This document shows positions 38,077 to 48,892 of a stretch of DNA of 64,000 nucleotides, one piece after another. Both the position numbers and the translations under genes were made by a program. The first letter of the stretch is position 1; each line of letters opens with the position of its first letter. The notes under the pieces were generated by a model. It was not told the DNA's origin. It saw nothing but the letters and a program-made list of their open reading frames with translations, and did no database searches. The stretch spans positions 62,001 to 126,000 of the forward strand of contig JAJXWH010000005.1 in the NCBI GenBank assembly GCA_021781745.1, given 5' to 3'. This DNA comes from Bacillota bacterium (GTDB lineage: Bacteria > Bacillota > Clostridia > Clostridiales > Clostridiaceae).

Positions 38077-39270
38077 ATGAGATTTAATAGCATAGAAGAA
38101 GGAATAAAAGACATTAAAGAAGGAAAAATGGTGATAATTGTTGATGATGAGAGCCGTGAAAATGAAGGGGATTTAGTAATTCCTGCAGAGTTGGCTACAG
38201 GAGAAAATATTAATTTTATGATTAAGTACGCAAAAGGATTAGTGTGTGCACCAGTTGAAGAAGAAATTGCAGTAAAGCTAGGATTGAATCCTATGGTTGA
38301 GAGAAATACGGATAACCATGAAACTGCATTTACAGTTTCTATTGATCACATAGACACTACAACAGGAATATCAGCATTTGAAAGAGCTTATACAATAAAT
38401 AAACTTGTGACTTCAAATGAAAAAGAAGATTTTAGAAGACCAGGACATGTATTTCCATTGGTAGCCAAGAATGGAGGCGTTTTAGAAAGAAGAGGACATA
38501 CAGAAGCCTCAATAGATTTAGCAAAGCTTGCTGGTTTTAAAGGGGCAGCAGCTATATGTGAAATAATAAACGATGATGGAACTATGGCAAGACGCGATGA
38601 TTTAATAAAATTTGCTAAAGAACATAACCTTAAGATATTAACAATTGAAGATTTAATACAGTATAGAAAGCAGGAGCATTTAAGTGTCACAAGAGAAGTT
38701 GAAGCGAAGTTACCAACTAAATATGGAGATTTTAGAGTAATAGCATTTAGTGAAAAAAATTCTTCAAAGTGTCACTTAGCTTTAGTAAAAGGAGATATTA
38801 ACACAAATGAACCATTGCTTGTAAGAGTTCATTCAGAATGTTTAACTGGAGATGCATTAGGATCAAGAAAATGTGATTGTGGTGAGCAATATGCAGCAGC
38901 AATGGAAATGATAGCAAAAGAAGAACGTGGAATACTTTTATATATGAGACAAGAAGGAAGAGGGATAGGGCTACTTAATAAATTAAAAGCATATTCACTT
39001 CAAGATACTGGTTTAGATACAGTTGATGCAAATTTAGCCTTAGGATTTAGAGAAGATATGAGGGATTATAAAATTAGTGCAGATATACTTAAAATTTTAG
39101 GTGTAAATAATATAAGATTGATTACAAATAACCCAGCTAAAATAGAAGGCCTTGAAAAAAATGATATAAAAGTTATAGAAAGAGTTCCTATTCAGATGCC
39201 AGCAAATAAAAATGATGAGCTTTATTTAAAAACTAAAAAAGAAAGAATGAATCACTTGTTAAGCTTATAA
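38077..39270 (+). CDS. ribBA: Bifunctional DHBP synthase/GTP cyclohydrolase II
   Basis: This 397-residue fusion supplies both riboflavin precursors. The N-terminal half makes 3,4-dihydroxy-2-butanone 4-phosphate (DDESRENEGDLVIPAE, GHTEASIDLAKLAG). The C-terminal half is GTP cyclohydrolase II with zinc ligands Cys255, Cys266 and Cys268 (SECLTGDALGSRKCDCGEQ) and RQEGRGIGLLNKLKAY. Domain order is the usual Firmicute ribBA order. Confidence 0.97.
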   Translation: MRFNSIEEGIKDIKEGKMVIIVDDESRENEGDLVIPAELATGENINFMIKYAKGLVCAPVEEEIAVKLGLNPMVERNTDNHETAFTVSIDHIDTTTGISAFERAYTINKLVTSNEKEDFRRPGHVFPLVAKNGGVLERRGHTEASIDLAKLAGFKGAAAICEIINDDGTMARRDDLIKFAKEHNLKILTIEDLIQYRKQEHLSVTREVEAKLPTKYGDFRVIAFSEKNSSKCHLALVKGDINTNEPLLVRVHSECLTGDALGSRKCDCGEQYAAAMEMIAKEERGILLYMRQEGRGIGLLNKLKAYSLQDTGLDTVDANLALGFREDMRDYKISADILKILGVNNIRLITNNPAKIEGLEKNDIKVIERVPIQMPANKNDELYLKTKKERMNHLLSL

Positions 39271-39326
39271 AGTCATAATTAAAAAAATTTTATTATAAAT
39301 ATCAATAAGTAATGGAGGAAAAAGTA

Positions 39327-39791
39327 ATGAATATATTTGAAGGAAATTTAGTATCACAAGGATTAAAGTTTGGGATAGTTGTAGGAAGATTTAATGAATT
39401 TATTGGTGGTAAACTTTTAGAAGGTGCACTAGATGGACTAAAAAGACATGGCGCAAATGAAGAAGATATTGATATTGCATGGGTTCCAGGAGCTTTTGAA
39501 ATCCCACTAGTGGCTAAAAAAATGGCAAAAAACCCTAAGTATGATGCAGTAATTTGTTTAGGTGCAGTAATAAAAGGTGCCACATCTCATTATGATTATG
39601 TTTGTTCAGAAGTATCAAAAGGGATTGCACATGTTTCCCTTGAAAGCGAAAAACCAGTAATTTTTGGTGTGCTTACAACAAATACTATAGAACAAGCAAT
39701 TGAAAGAGCAGGAACTAAAGCAGGAAATAAAGGATATGAATGCGCAGTATCAGCCATAGAAATGGCTAATTTACTAAATAATATAAAGTAA
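39327..39791 (+). CDS. ribH: 6,7-dimethyl-8-ribityllumazine synthase
   Basis: RibH condenses the butanone phosphate with the ribitylamino pyrimidine and forms a 60-mer capsid in many bacteria. The 154-residue protein has [37 protein letters not shown] and [17 protein letters not shown]. The frame opens at 39312, but GGAGG at 39314-39318 places the start at ATG 39327. It ends the rib operon. Confidence 0.96.
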   Translation: MNIFEGNLVSQGLKFGIVVGRFNEFIGGKLLEGALDGLKRHGANEEDIDIAWVPGAFEIPLVAKKMAKNPKYDAVICLGAVIKGATSHYDYVCSEVSKGIAHVSLESEKPVIFGVLTTNTIEQAIERAGTKAGNKGYECAVSAIEMANLLNNIK

Positions 39792-39800
39792 TAAAGATTA

Positions 39801-39908
39801 AAAACTGTCCATTATATTGTTTAACTTGTATAGAAATGAATTATTTACAGAGTTTGTGTAAAATGATTTCAAGCTTTATATTAGCAATATATTTGGACAG
39901 TTTTTTTA
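39801..39908. terminator. Long-range stem between convergent genes
   Basis: AAAACTGTCC-ATTATATTG (39801-39819) is mirrored by AGCAATATATTTGGACAG-TTTTTTT (to 39908), with about 65 bases between. With T tracts on both strands it may terminate ribH and the minus-strand gene at 39909. Confidence 0.6.
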
Positions 39909-40931
39909 TTATAGGTTATTAGTTTTATCTTCTAGAGGCTCTATAATTATATTTCCTATTATCTCTGAAATTTTGCTTACTTCATTAGATAAGAGAGATA
40001 GGGTTTGAGTTATTTCTTTTATTGAGCTGTCTAAATTTGAAATAACATTGTTAACAGAATTTTTTAATTCTACAATATCATAATTAACAGAATTTTTTAA
40101 TTGAGAGATTTCGCTTCTTGTTAATTCATTTAGGTCTGATGTTAATCTGTTTAAAAGATCTTCAGGTAAGTTATCAAATTTATTTAAACTTGGAATAACT
40201 TTATTATCTATATCATCTGAATTGCTATTTGTAGCAGGAGGGGTATTAGACAACCTTTCTTCAAAAGAATTTAACTTTGAATTTTGAGAATTCAACTTGG
40301 TCTTAATTTCTTTGGAAAACTCCTCTATATTATTATTTTCAATATCATCATACTCATATTCATAATCATCAAATGGCACTTTATTACCAATGTTATTTTC
40401 ATAATTATCATTAACAAGAACTAAGTAAGGAGGGTTTGAACATACTTTAGAGCTAAATTGTAATACAGAAGCTGTATAAAAATTAAGAGGTTCCATTATT
40501 ATAGTATAAGTATTATTATATGAATTCAAAGATTTGATAACACGAGATATATCAATTTTTATATATTTTTTTATTGAATTAGTTGGTATATTTATATTTA
40601 TTCTTACACGATTATTCTTCTTAGGTAGTGAAGACCAGTTAATATCGCAAATATCTAAAGTAGTATCATTTCCAGATATTGAAACACTAATGCTATTAGA
40701 GCTAGTAGGGTATATATTCTCTAAGAATAGAAATAGGTATACACTCTTTGATGAATCGAGATTTAAATCAGATATATAAAATTGAAATAGAGACTTATAT
40801 AAATTTAAATTCTTATGATTATCATGAACAGAACCAACAAATAATTTCTCGTCTTTGCAAAAATTAACATTTGGGCGAAAGTTGCAAACATAAGTTGTTT
40901 CAGCACAATTTATTTTTGTTAAATTTTCCAT
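39909..40931 (-). CDS. DNRLRE-like domain protein with C-terminal coiled coil, probable spore-surface protein
   Basis: A 340-residue protein with no signal peptide. Residues 1-170 look like a DNRLRE (CBM96-type) beta-sandwich, with FQFYISDLNLDSSKSVYLFLF, IKIDISRVIKSLNSY and a final PYLVLVND strand, the same plan as the N-terminal domain of the collagen-like protein at 46288. A polar linker follows, then a coiled coil (about 225-330) with repeated IxxLKNSV heptads. AAGGAG 9 bases upstream selects ATG 40931 over the ATG at 40952. It lies 56 bases after the next minus-strand gene and is probably cotranscribed with it. The function is inferred from context. Confidence 0.6.
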   Translation of the reverse strand: MENLTKINCAETTYVCNFRPNVNFCKDEKLFVGSVHDNHKNLNLYKSLFQFYISDLNLDSSKSVYLFLFLENIYPTSSNSISVSISGNDTTLDICDINWSSLPKKNNRVRININIPTNSIKKYIKIDISRVIKSLNSYNNTYTIIMEPLNFYTASVLQFSSKVCSNPPYLVLVNDNYENNIGNKVPFDDYEYEYDDIENNNIEEFSKEIKTKLNSQNSKLNSFEERLSNTPPATNSNSDDIDNKVIPSLNKFDNLPEDLLNRLTSDLNELTRSEISQLKNSVNYDIVELKNSVNNVISNLDSSIKEITQTLSLLSNEVSKISEIIGNIIIEPLEDKTNNL

Positions 40932-40987
40932 AAATATTATCTCCTTATACATAATTTATTAGATTTCATTTATAGATATCATATATT

Positions 40988-42019
40988 TTAAAAAATTATA
41001 GTATTATTTATAAATCCAAAGGTACTAAAAGATTCAGTATTTACAAATATAATAGGAATATTTAATTGGCTAATTTCAAGTTTATTGGATTTATAGCTAT
41101 AACATGCAAAAGAATATTCTGAAGAGTTTTTATCTAAAATAGGCTTGAGCCAGGTTTTACCGAAATCATAGGAAATACAGTAATGTAAAGAATTAAATTC
41201 TACCCATTGAATATAAAGCATTTTTTTATATTCAATTATATTTGGAAATGAACAAGCTATGGTTTCACTTATAGTTTTATCTGCATATAATTCTGATGAA
41301 TCTTTGTTAACATGTACGTTTATGTAGTTGCAATAATATCTGTTTGAATTATTTTCTGAGTAAGTTACATGATAGCTTCCATCAGAGGCTTTAATTGCAG
41401 ATAAATATACCTTAACTTTGTGAGAATTAGTAATTTGCATAGGAATAGACCAGATGTTGGTATCTAAATTATAAGTTGAAGAGTAGAGTTCTTCATATCC
41501 ATTAGTTATTTTAAAATAAAATATAATTGGAACAGAATCTTCAAAGTATACCACAAAATTAGTAAGAATACTATATTGTAATGAGTCTATTTTGTTTCTT
41601 TTCCATCCATTACCTTCCTTATAATAGTGAATTAATGAACATTGATTTATATTACTTTTATCAATTAAATAATAAATAATATGAGTGTTATTTTCTATAT
41701 TTTTTATATATAGAAATTGAATAGAAAAGGCACTTGGATCATATTCTAGTATGGTATTTTTTATAATTGCTTTATGATTTATATAGAAATGTATAATACT
41801 ATTTTTATTTACATTTGCTACACCATATATTGAATCATTTTTATTTATGTCAAACCAAATATCAGGAAAGGAATAAGCTCCAGTTAATATTTTTTTTGAA
41901 GATATTAGCTTAAGATTATTACTAAAGGTTTTAATATATACATCATCATCTATATCTATATTTACAATATTTTGGTTGGTTTTTTGAAACAAAGTGCCAA
42001 ATTTTCTTATAAAAGACAT
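40988..42019 (-). CDS. Beta-propeller/BNR-repeat-like protein
   Basis: A 343-residue protein without signal peptide or membrane helices. It is made of repeated short beta strands, with a sialidase-type Asp-box (SYDFGKTW) near residue 293 and looser relatives such as YKEGNGWKRNKI and TNIWSIPMQ. This suggests a beta-propeller of the BNR/sialidase-like class, but the catalytic arginine triad of true sialidases is not apparent. It is the first gene of a two-gene minus-strand unit and diverges from the cysteine-rich gene at 42214. Spore-surface location is inferred from context. Confidence 0.55.
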   Translation of the reverse strand: MSFIRKFGTLFQKTNQNIVNIDIDDDVYIKTFSNNLKLISSKKILTGAYSFPDIWFDINKNDSIYGVANVNKNSIIHFYINHKAIIKNTILEYDPSAFSIQFLYIKNIENNTHIIYYLIDKSNINQCSLIHYYKEGNGWKRNKIDSLQYSILTNFVVYFEDSVPIIFYFKITNGYEELYSSTYNLDTNIWSIPMQITNSHKVKVYLSAIKASDGSYHVTYSENNSNRYYCNYINVHVNKDSSELYADKTISETIACSFPNIIEYKKMLYIQWVEFNSLHYCISYDFGKTWLKPILDKNSSEYSFACYSYKSNKLEISQLNIPIIFVNTESFSTFGFINNTIIF

Positions 42020-42121
42020 AAATAACTCCTAAAATATTTCTTCAATGTATTTATATTTTGTTGGTAAACATTTTATTCACAAATTTATAGAATAAACTAA
42101 AAACAATATTATTAAATGGAA

Positions 42122-42148
42122 ACATATTTCTATGTGTTTCATACAATA
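42122..42148 (+). promoter_or_regulatory. Sigma-K-type promoter of the cysteine-rich gene
   Basis: AC (42122-42123), 16 bases, and CATACAATA (42140-42148), a perfect CATANNNTA -10 element, lie about 65 bases before ATG 42214. Confidence 0.65.
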
Positions 42149-42213
42149 AAGTAGAAAAAGATGGAATATCATCGAACTTAAAGACAAATCTCAAAATAAG
42201 GAGGATATTAATT

Positions 42214-43176
42214 ATGGCTGAAATAAGAAATTGTGTGACTACAGAAACAAACCCTGATGGAACAATTACTGAAGTTTGCACACCTTGTGAATCAGCAGAA
42301 ATGCATGATAATTGTACTTGCCATGGATGTGATCCAATTCAAGTAAGCTGTTCAAGCATAGGGGATGCAGTATGTGTGCCAATTATTGCAGATGAATTAT
42401 ATGATGCTGTATCAACTATAAGAGAAGATATAGGAACATTGTCTAATATTACTTTTTATTTAGATAGTGCTAATCCTAGCTTGGTTAATGGGCAACTTGT
42501 TTGTATAAGAAGCATAGGAATAACCTATGATTTCATTGGATTAGCTCAAGCAGATCCAACTAATAGTGAAATAGTAATTGGTGGACAAACATTTACACTT
42601 ACACCTACATCATTATTTGATGCTAGCGATGGAGTAGGAGGTAATCCAGTATATGTATTTGATGAGTTAAATGGAACAATTACTTTACAACCACCTTGTT
42701 GTTGTAATACTCCAACTCAACCAGGAATAAAACTTAGGACAATTGAAAGAAATAGAGCCTTTGAAGTAGCAAATTTAAGGATAATTGCAACTGGTATAAT
42801 AGGAAATACTCCTTTTACAGCTTGCGCTGATACAGCTGCACTAATAATACCTGGATCAACTATTATACCATTAGCTTCATTAGGAATTCAAAACTTGACA
42901 TTCTCAGGCAAAATATGTTGGCCTAATCATAGAAGTAGAATGACCATAAATGACAGCTATATTACTAGATTAGGAGTTGATTGTATAATCCCAACAAGTA
43001 ATTATGTGGCAGGCAATGTTCTAGGTGCGCCAGGATCATTTACAGCTAATGTGGATCTCTTATTTATAGCAAGAAGAGTACTATATGCTAGTCATAAAGG
43101 TGCAATAGCAGTATTTACAACACCTAATGCTACTTTAACAAAAAATGGAGAAGTAGTTGGCAGTACCTTGGATTAA
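42214..43176 (+). CDS. Cysteine-rich protein, candidate exosporium/coat structural protein
   Basis: A 320-residue protein with no signal peptide. The first 60 residues hold many cysteines (VCTPCESAEMHDNCTCHGCDP, VSCSSIGDAVCVP). A beta-rich middle ends in the cluster PPCCCNTP near residue 168, and the C-terminal half (about 175-300) is a compact domain with few cysteines. I do not recognise the family. Cysteine-rich proteins that self-assemble by disulfides form the clostridial exosporium, and the gene has a sigma-K-like promoter beside spore-glycoprotein genes, so a structural spore role is likely. AGGAGG precedes ATG 42214. Confidence 0.6.
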   Translation: MAEIRNCVTTETNPDGTITEVCTPCESAEMHDNCTCHGCDPIQVSCSSIGDAVCVPIIADELYDAVSTIREDIGTLSNITFYLDSANPSLVNGQLVCIRSIGITYDFIGLAQADPTNSEIVIGGQTFTLTPTSLFDASDGVGGNPVYVFDELNGTITLQPPCCCNTPTQPGIKLRTIERNRAFEVANLRIIATGIIGNTPFTACADTAALIIPGSTIIPLASLGIQNLTFSGKICWPNHRSRMTINDSYITRLGVDCIIPTSNYVAGNVLGAPGSFTANVDLLFIARRVLYASHKGAIAVFTTPNATLTKNGEVVGSTLD

Positions 43177-43282
43177 AGTAGATCTGGGGAATATAGTAAA
43201 AATAAAATTAGTCATTTAGTGCTAATGCTCAATATAATTTAATAACAATTTGAAATATTAAATAAATGTTTCAATTGTAAGA

Positions 43283-43326
43283 AATGGTTATCTTAAAAGA
43301 AATATAAATTTAAGATAACCATTTTC
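43283..43326 (+). terminator. Terminator after the cysteine-rich gene
   Basis: AAATGGTTATCTTAAA pairs with TTTAAGATAACCATTT around an 11-base loop, giving a long stem ending in TTTTC. The rest of the gap to 43488 holds only a sigma-K-like promoter. Confidence 0.8.
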
Positions 43327-43374
43327 AATGGCAATAAAGCTAAGGAATATAATATTTTAAATATAATAGCAGCA

Positions 43375-43402
43375 ACATAATAATAAGTCAGATCATAACA
43401 TA
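43375..43402 (+). promoter_or_regulatory. Sigma-K-type promoter of the GT4-like glycosyltransferase gene
   Basis: AC (43375-43376), 17 bases, then CATAACATA (43394-43402), matching CATANNNTA, about 87 bases before the start codon. Confidence 0.55.
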
Positions 43403-43488
43403 TAAAAGAATATTTTAGTATTAGAATAATTAGATAAGTTAGCAACTATAAAATGTATTATTTAAATAGGCAAATTTGGAGGTATATT

Positions 43489-44544
43489 ATGAAAAAACAT
43501 TTTACACTATATTGGCCAGGATTGAGGAATATTCATCTAACAAAAGATGTAGGAATAATCCCTTATATATTTCAAAAACATTTAAATTATGAGGTTACAA
43601 TTTTATGTAATAAAAATGAAGAAAATTATGATAAGGTGATGACTAAAGATATTAATCTAAATTTCATGGAAAGTGAAGACTCAATCACATCGGTATTGAA
43701 AAGAACTGATATTTTAATGCTTATTGGTTACTATGATTTTAATTTAAATATGATAGAAAAATATAAAACAATTAATCAAAATGGGAAAATCTATTTAAAA
43801 TTAGATCTAAATAGATATTGGTTAAATAGAATTGTTTTTAATGAGTACTTTATAAATTTATTAAATCTATGCACTCTTATTACTGTCGAATCTAATAACT
43901 TAAAAACAATAATTGACAAGAATTGGCCTATAAAAGTTGAATATATACCTAATGGTTTTTATGATTTTTTTAATAGTGATGTTGTAGAGTATAGTAGTAA
44001 AGAAAATATTATTTTAACTGTAGGGAGATTGGGAACCTATGAAAAGGCAACTGAAATTGTAATGGATGCATTTATGATTGTTTCAGATAAAATTGATGAT
44101 TGGAAATTAAAATTAATAGGTCCAATTGAACCAGAATTTAATCAGTATATAAGTAATTATTTTAAATTATATCCTAAATTACAAAGCAAAGTGATTTTTA
44201 CAGGGCCGATTTATGATAGAAAATTCCTTATGGAAGAATATAAAAAATCAAAAATATTTTGCTTAACCTCTAGAGTTGAAGCATTTGCCCAAGTATTTGG
44301 AGAAGCTGCCTTTAATGGTAATTTCATTATTTCCTCAGATGTAGATGGCGCATTAGATATTACTTCTGATAAAAAATATGGAAGTGTATTCCCAATAAAT
44401 GATTTCGTGGCCCTTTCAAAGGAATTAATTGAAATATGTTCAGATGACTCACGCTTAAAAGAAGTTTGTGATGATATTCAAATTAATACGAGAAATAATT
44501 TTGATTGGATAAAAATTTGCGAAAAGATAAATTCTTTTTTTTAA
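43489..44544 (+). CDS. Glycosyltransferase family 1/4 (GT-B fold)
   Basis: A 351-residue GT-B glycosyltransferase. The C-terminal nucleotide-sugar domain carries NIILTVGRLGTYEKATEIVMDAF, IFTGPIYDRKFLMEEYKKSKIFCLTS, and the EX7E-type block EAFAQVFGEAAFNGNFIISS. The N-terminal domain (FTLYWPGLRNIHLTKDVG) is the acceptor side. GGAGG at 43478-43482 selects ATG 43489 over the frame opening at 43453. No membrane segment is seen. It probably adds a sugar to the spore-surface glycan; donor and acceptor are unknown. Confidence 0.8.
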   Translation: MKKHFTLYWPGLRNIHLTKDVGIIPYIFQKHLNYEVTILCNKNEENYDKVMTKDINLNFMESEDSITSVLKRTDILMLIGYYDFNLNMIEKYKTINQNGKIYLKLDLNRYWLNRIVFNEYFINLLNLCTLITVESNNLKTIIDKNWPIKVEYIPNGFYDFFNSDVVEYSSKENIILTVGRLGTYEKATEIVMDAFMIVSDKIDDWKLKLIGPIEPEFNQYISNYFKLYPKLQSKVIFTGPIYDRKFLMEEYKKSKIFCLTSRVEAFAQVFGEAAFNGNFIISSDVDGALDITSDKKYGSVFPINDFVALSKELIEICSDDSRLKEVCDDIQINTRNNFDWIKICEKINSFF

Positions 44545-44680
44545 TATAATCTATTCTATTTTTTTATGCTTCACTTTTTGAAAATTGCGATAAAATACCA
44601 TAGAGAAATAAACCTACAAAGCATTAATAGATTTTAAAAATAATTTATAATCTTAAATTATCTGAGGAGATGTGAAATTA

Positions 44681-46078
44681 ATGGCTGAAGAAAAGAAAAC
44701 ATCCATAATAATTTTAACTTATAATAATCTCGATTATAATAGAATCTGTCTTGAAAGCATAAAAGAATATACCCCAAATGGCACTTACGAAATAGTTGTT
44801 GTAGATAATAACTCTACTGATGGAACTAAAGAATGGCTTAAAGAACAAAACGATATTAAAATTATTTTAAATGATGAGAATGTAGGTTTTCCAAAAGGAT
44901 GCAACATTGGAATTGAATCAGCTGAAAAAGAAAATGATATTTTATTATTAAACAATGATACTAAAGTTACGCCAAAATGGCTGGATAATCTTAAGGCGTG
45001 CCTTTATAGTGATGATAAAATTGGAGCCACTGCATCAATTACTAATTATTGTTCAAATTATCAATCAATAAATGTGCCGTATACTAATATGGAAGAAATG
45101 CTCAGATTTGCAGAGGAGAACAATATTTCTTCAAAAGAGAAATGGGAAGAAAAAGCTAGATTAGTGGCATTTTGCATGTTAATAAAAAGAGAGGTTATTG
45201 ATAAGATTGGTAATTTAGATGAAAGATTTACACCTGGAAATTTTGAAGATGACGATTTAAGCATGAGAATTATAGAAGCTGGATATAAACTCATGCTTTG
45301 TAACGATAGCTTCATACATCATTTTGGAAGTACATCTTTCAAACAGGAGTATACTAAATTTTATAATATTTTAAAAACAAATACTCAAAAATTCGAAGAA
45401 AAATGGGGATTTAATTCTAATAATCAAAGTTTATTAAAGTTTGATATTATAGGCCAAATAAATGAACCAAAAGAAAAAGAAATGAATATTATTGAGCTTG
45501 ATTGTGGACTCGGTGCAACTTTGCTTAAACTAAAACACATGTATCCTAATGCAAAATTATACGGCATTGAAACAAATGAAAAAATAGCAAAAATATGTGG
45601 GAAAATTATAGAGATAAGTACTGAAGACTTTGAGGAAAATTATAATATTAATTTTAAGGAAAACAAAGAAAACTTTTTTGATTATATAATAATTGGTAAT
45701 AAACTTCAATTTAGCAAAGATCCATGGAAATTACTATCAGAGATAAAAAGATTCTTAAAGCCGGGGGGATATATAATAGCTACTATTCCCAATATGATGC
45801 ATTATTCAGTTATAAGGGACTTGTTAAATGGAAATTTTATGTATAGCAATAACTCAATATTAAAGCCAAAATGTAATAAATTCTTTACTTTGTTAGATAT
45901 AAATAAAATATTTGAGGAATGTGGATATATTAATCCATTTGTATTTCACTACTATGCACAAATTTCTCAGGAAGATGATAATTTCCTAAATCAAATTTGT
46001 AGTATAGTTGGAGAAAATATGAAAGGTTTTTTTATGTCTTACGAATATGTAGCTAAATTTCAAAATAACTATTCATAA
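44681..46078 (+). CDS. GT2 glycosyltransferase fused to SAM-dependent methyltransferase
   Basis: A 465-residue two-domain protein. Residues 5-230 are a GT-A family 2 domain with TSIIILTYNNLDYNRICLES, VVDNNSTDGTKEWL, the DXD-like LLLNNDTKV and the acceptor-site FEDDDLSMRI. From about 265 on there is a class I methyltransferase: IIELDCGLGATLLKLKHMYP (SAM-binding motif I), IETNEK, FDYIIIGNKLQF and FLKPGGYIIATIPN. The start is ATG 44681 with GAGGAG 11 bases upstream. One protein may add a sugar and O-methylate it, a common cap on spore glycans. Confidence 0.85.
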   Translation: MAEEKKTSIIILTYNNLDYNRICLESIKEYTPNGTYEIVVVDNNSTDGTKEWLKEQNDIKIILNDENVGFPKGCNIGIESAEKENDILLLNNDTKVTPKWLDNLKACLYSDDKIGATASITNYCSNYQSINVPYTNMEEMLRFAEENNISSKEKWEEKARLVAFCMLIKREVIDKIGNLDERFTPGNFEDDDLSMRIIEAGYKLMLCNDSFIHHFGSTSFKQEYTKFYNILKTNTQKFEEKWGFNSNNQSLLKFDIIGQINEPKEKEMNIIELDCGLGATLLKLKHMYPNAKLYGIETNEKIAKICGKIIEISTEDFEENYNINFKENKENFFDYIIIGNKLQFSKDPWKLLSEIKRFLKPGGYIIATIPNMMHYSVIRDLLNGNFMYSNNSILKPKCNKFFTLLDINKIFEECGYINPFVFHYYAQISQEDDNFLNQICSIVGENMKGFFMSYEYVAKFQNNYS

Positions 46079-46084
46079 AAATAT

Positions 46085-46118
46085 GCCTCTACTTTATTAT
46101 GGTAGAGGTAATTATTAT
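46085..46118 (+). terminator. Terminator-like hairpin after the GT2-methyltransferase gene
   Basis: CCTCTAC (46086-46092) pairs with GTAGAGG (46102-46108); the tail is TAATTATTATTTT rather than a pure T run. Confidence 0.55.
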
Positions 46119-46141
46119 TTTACCAATTATGAAAAAGTATT

Positions 46142-46168
46142 ACATAACTTTAAAAAAAGCATATAATT
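46142..46168 (+). promoter_or_regulatory. Candidate sigma-K promoter of the collagen-like gene
   Basis: AC (46142-46143), 16 bases, then CATATAATT (46160-46168), matching CATANNNT. A second -10-like CATATATTA lies at 46215-46223 but lacks a well-placed AC. Either would drive the gene at 46288. Confidence 0.45.
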
Positions 46169-46287
46169 CTGAGATGGGATTAATTGTCGCCTTGTGTCAA
46201 AAATTATTCTCGTGCATATATTAAAGTAGCCAAATTTTTTGAGATTGGCGCGAAGCAGAGGAAAAGAAAGAATAAGGAGATGGTGTA

Positions 46288-48768
<2,481 letters not shown>

Positions 48769-48786
48769 TAATTTTTAAATTCTTAT

Positions 48787-48818
48787 GGGGATGCTTTTTA
48801 AGAGCATCCTTTATTTTT
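48787..48818 (+). terminator. Terminator after the collagen-like gene
   Basis: GGATGCT (48789-48795) pairs with AGCATCC (48803-48809) and is followed by TTTATTTTT. Confidence 0.85.
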
Positions 48819-48854
48819 ACTATGATAGAGATTGTAGCAAAAAAATTGTGTTGC

Positions 48855-48863
48855 CATATTATA
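48855..48863 (+). promoter_or_regulatory. Sigma-K-like -10 element before the GT2-TPR gene
   Basis: CATATTATA matches CATANNNTA about 30 bases before TTG 48893; the -35 position reads GC rather than AC, so support is partial. Confidence 0.35.
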
Positions 48864-48892
48864 TAGTGTAAAACTATAAAGAAGGTGATTCT

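Noticed and set aside
40988..42019. Active sialidase
   Set aside because: One clear Asp-box is present but no arginine triad or signal peptide, so only a propeller-like fold is claimed.
46240..46262. GGCGCGAAGCAG as another copy of the hairpin repeat
   Set aside because: Only the GCGCGAAGC core is shared; the right arm does not pair fully and the flanks differ, so it may be chance.
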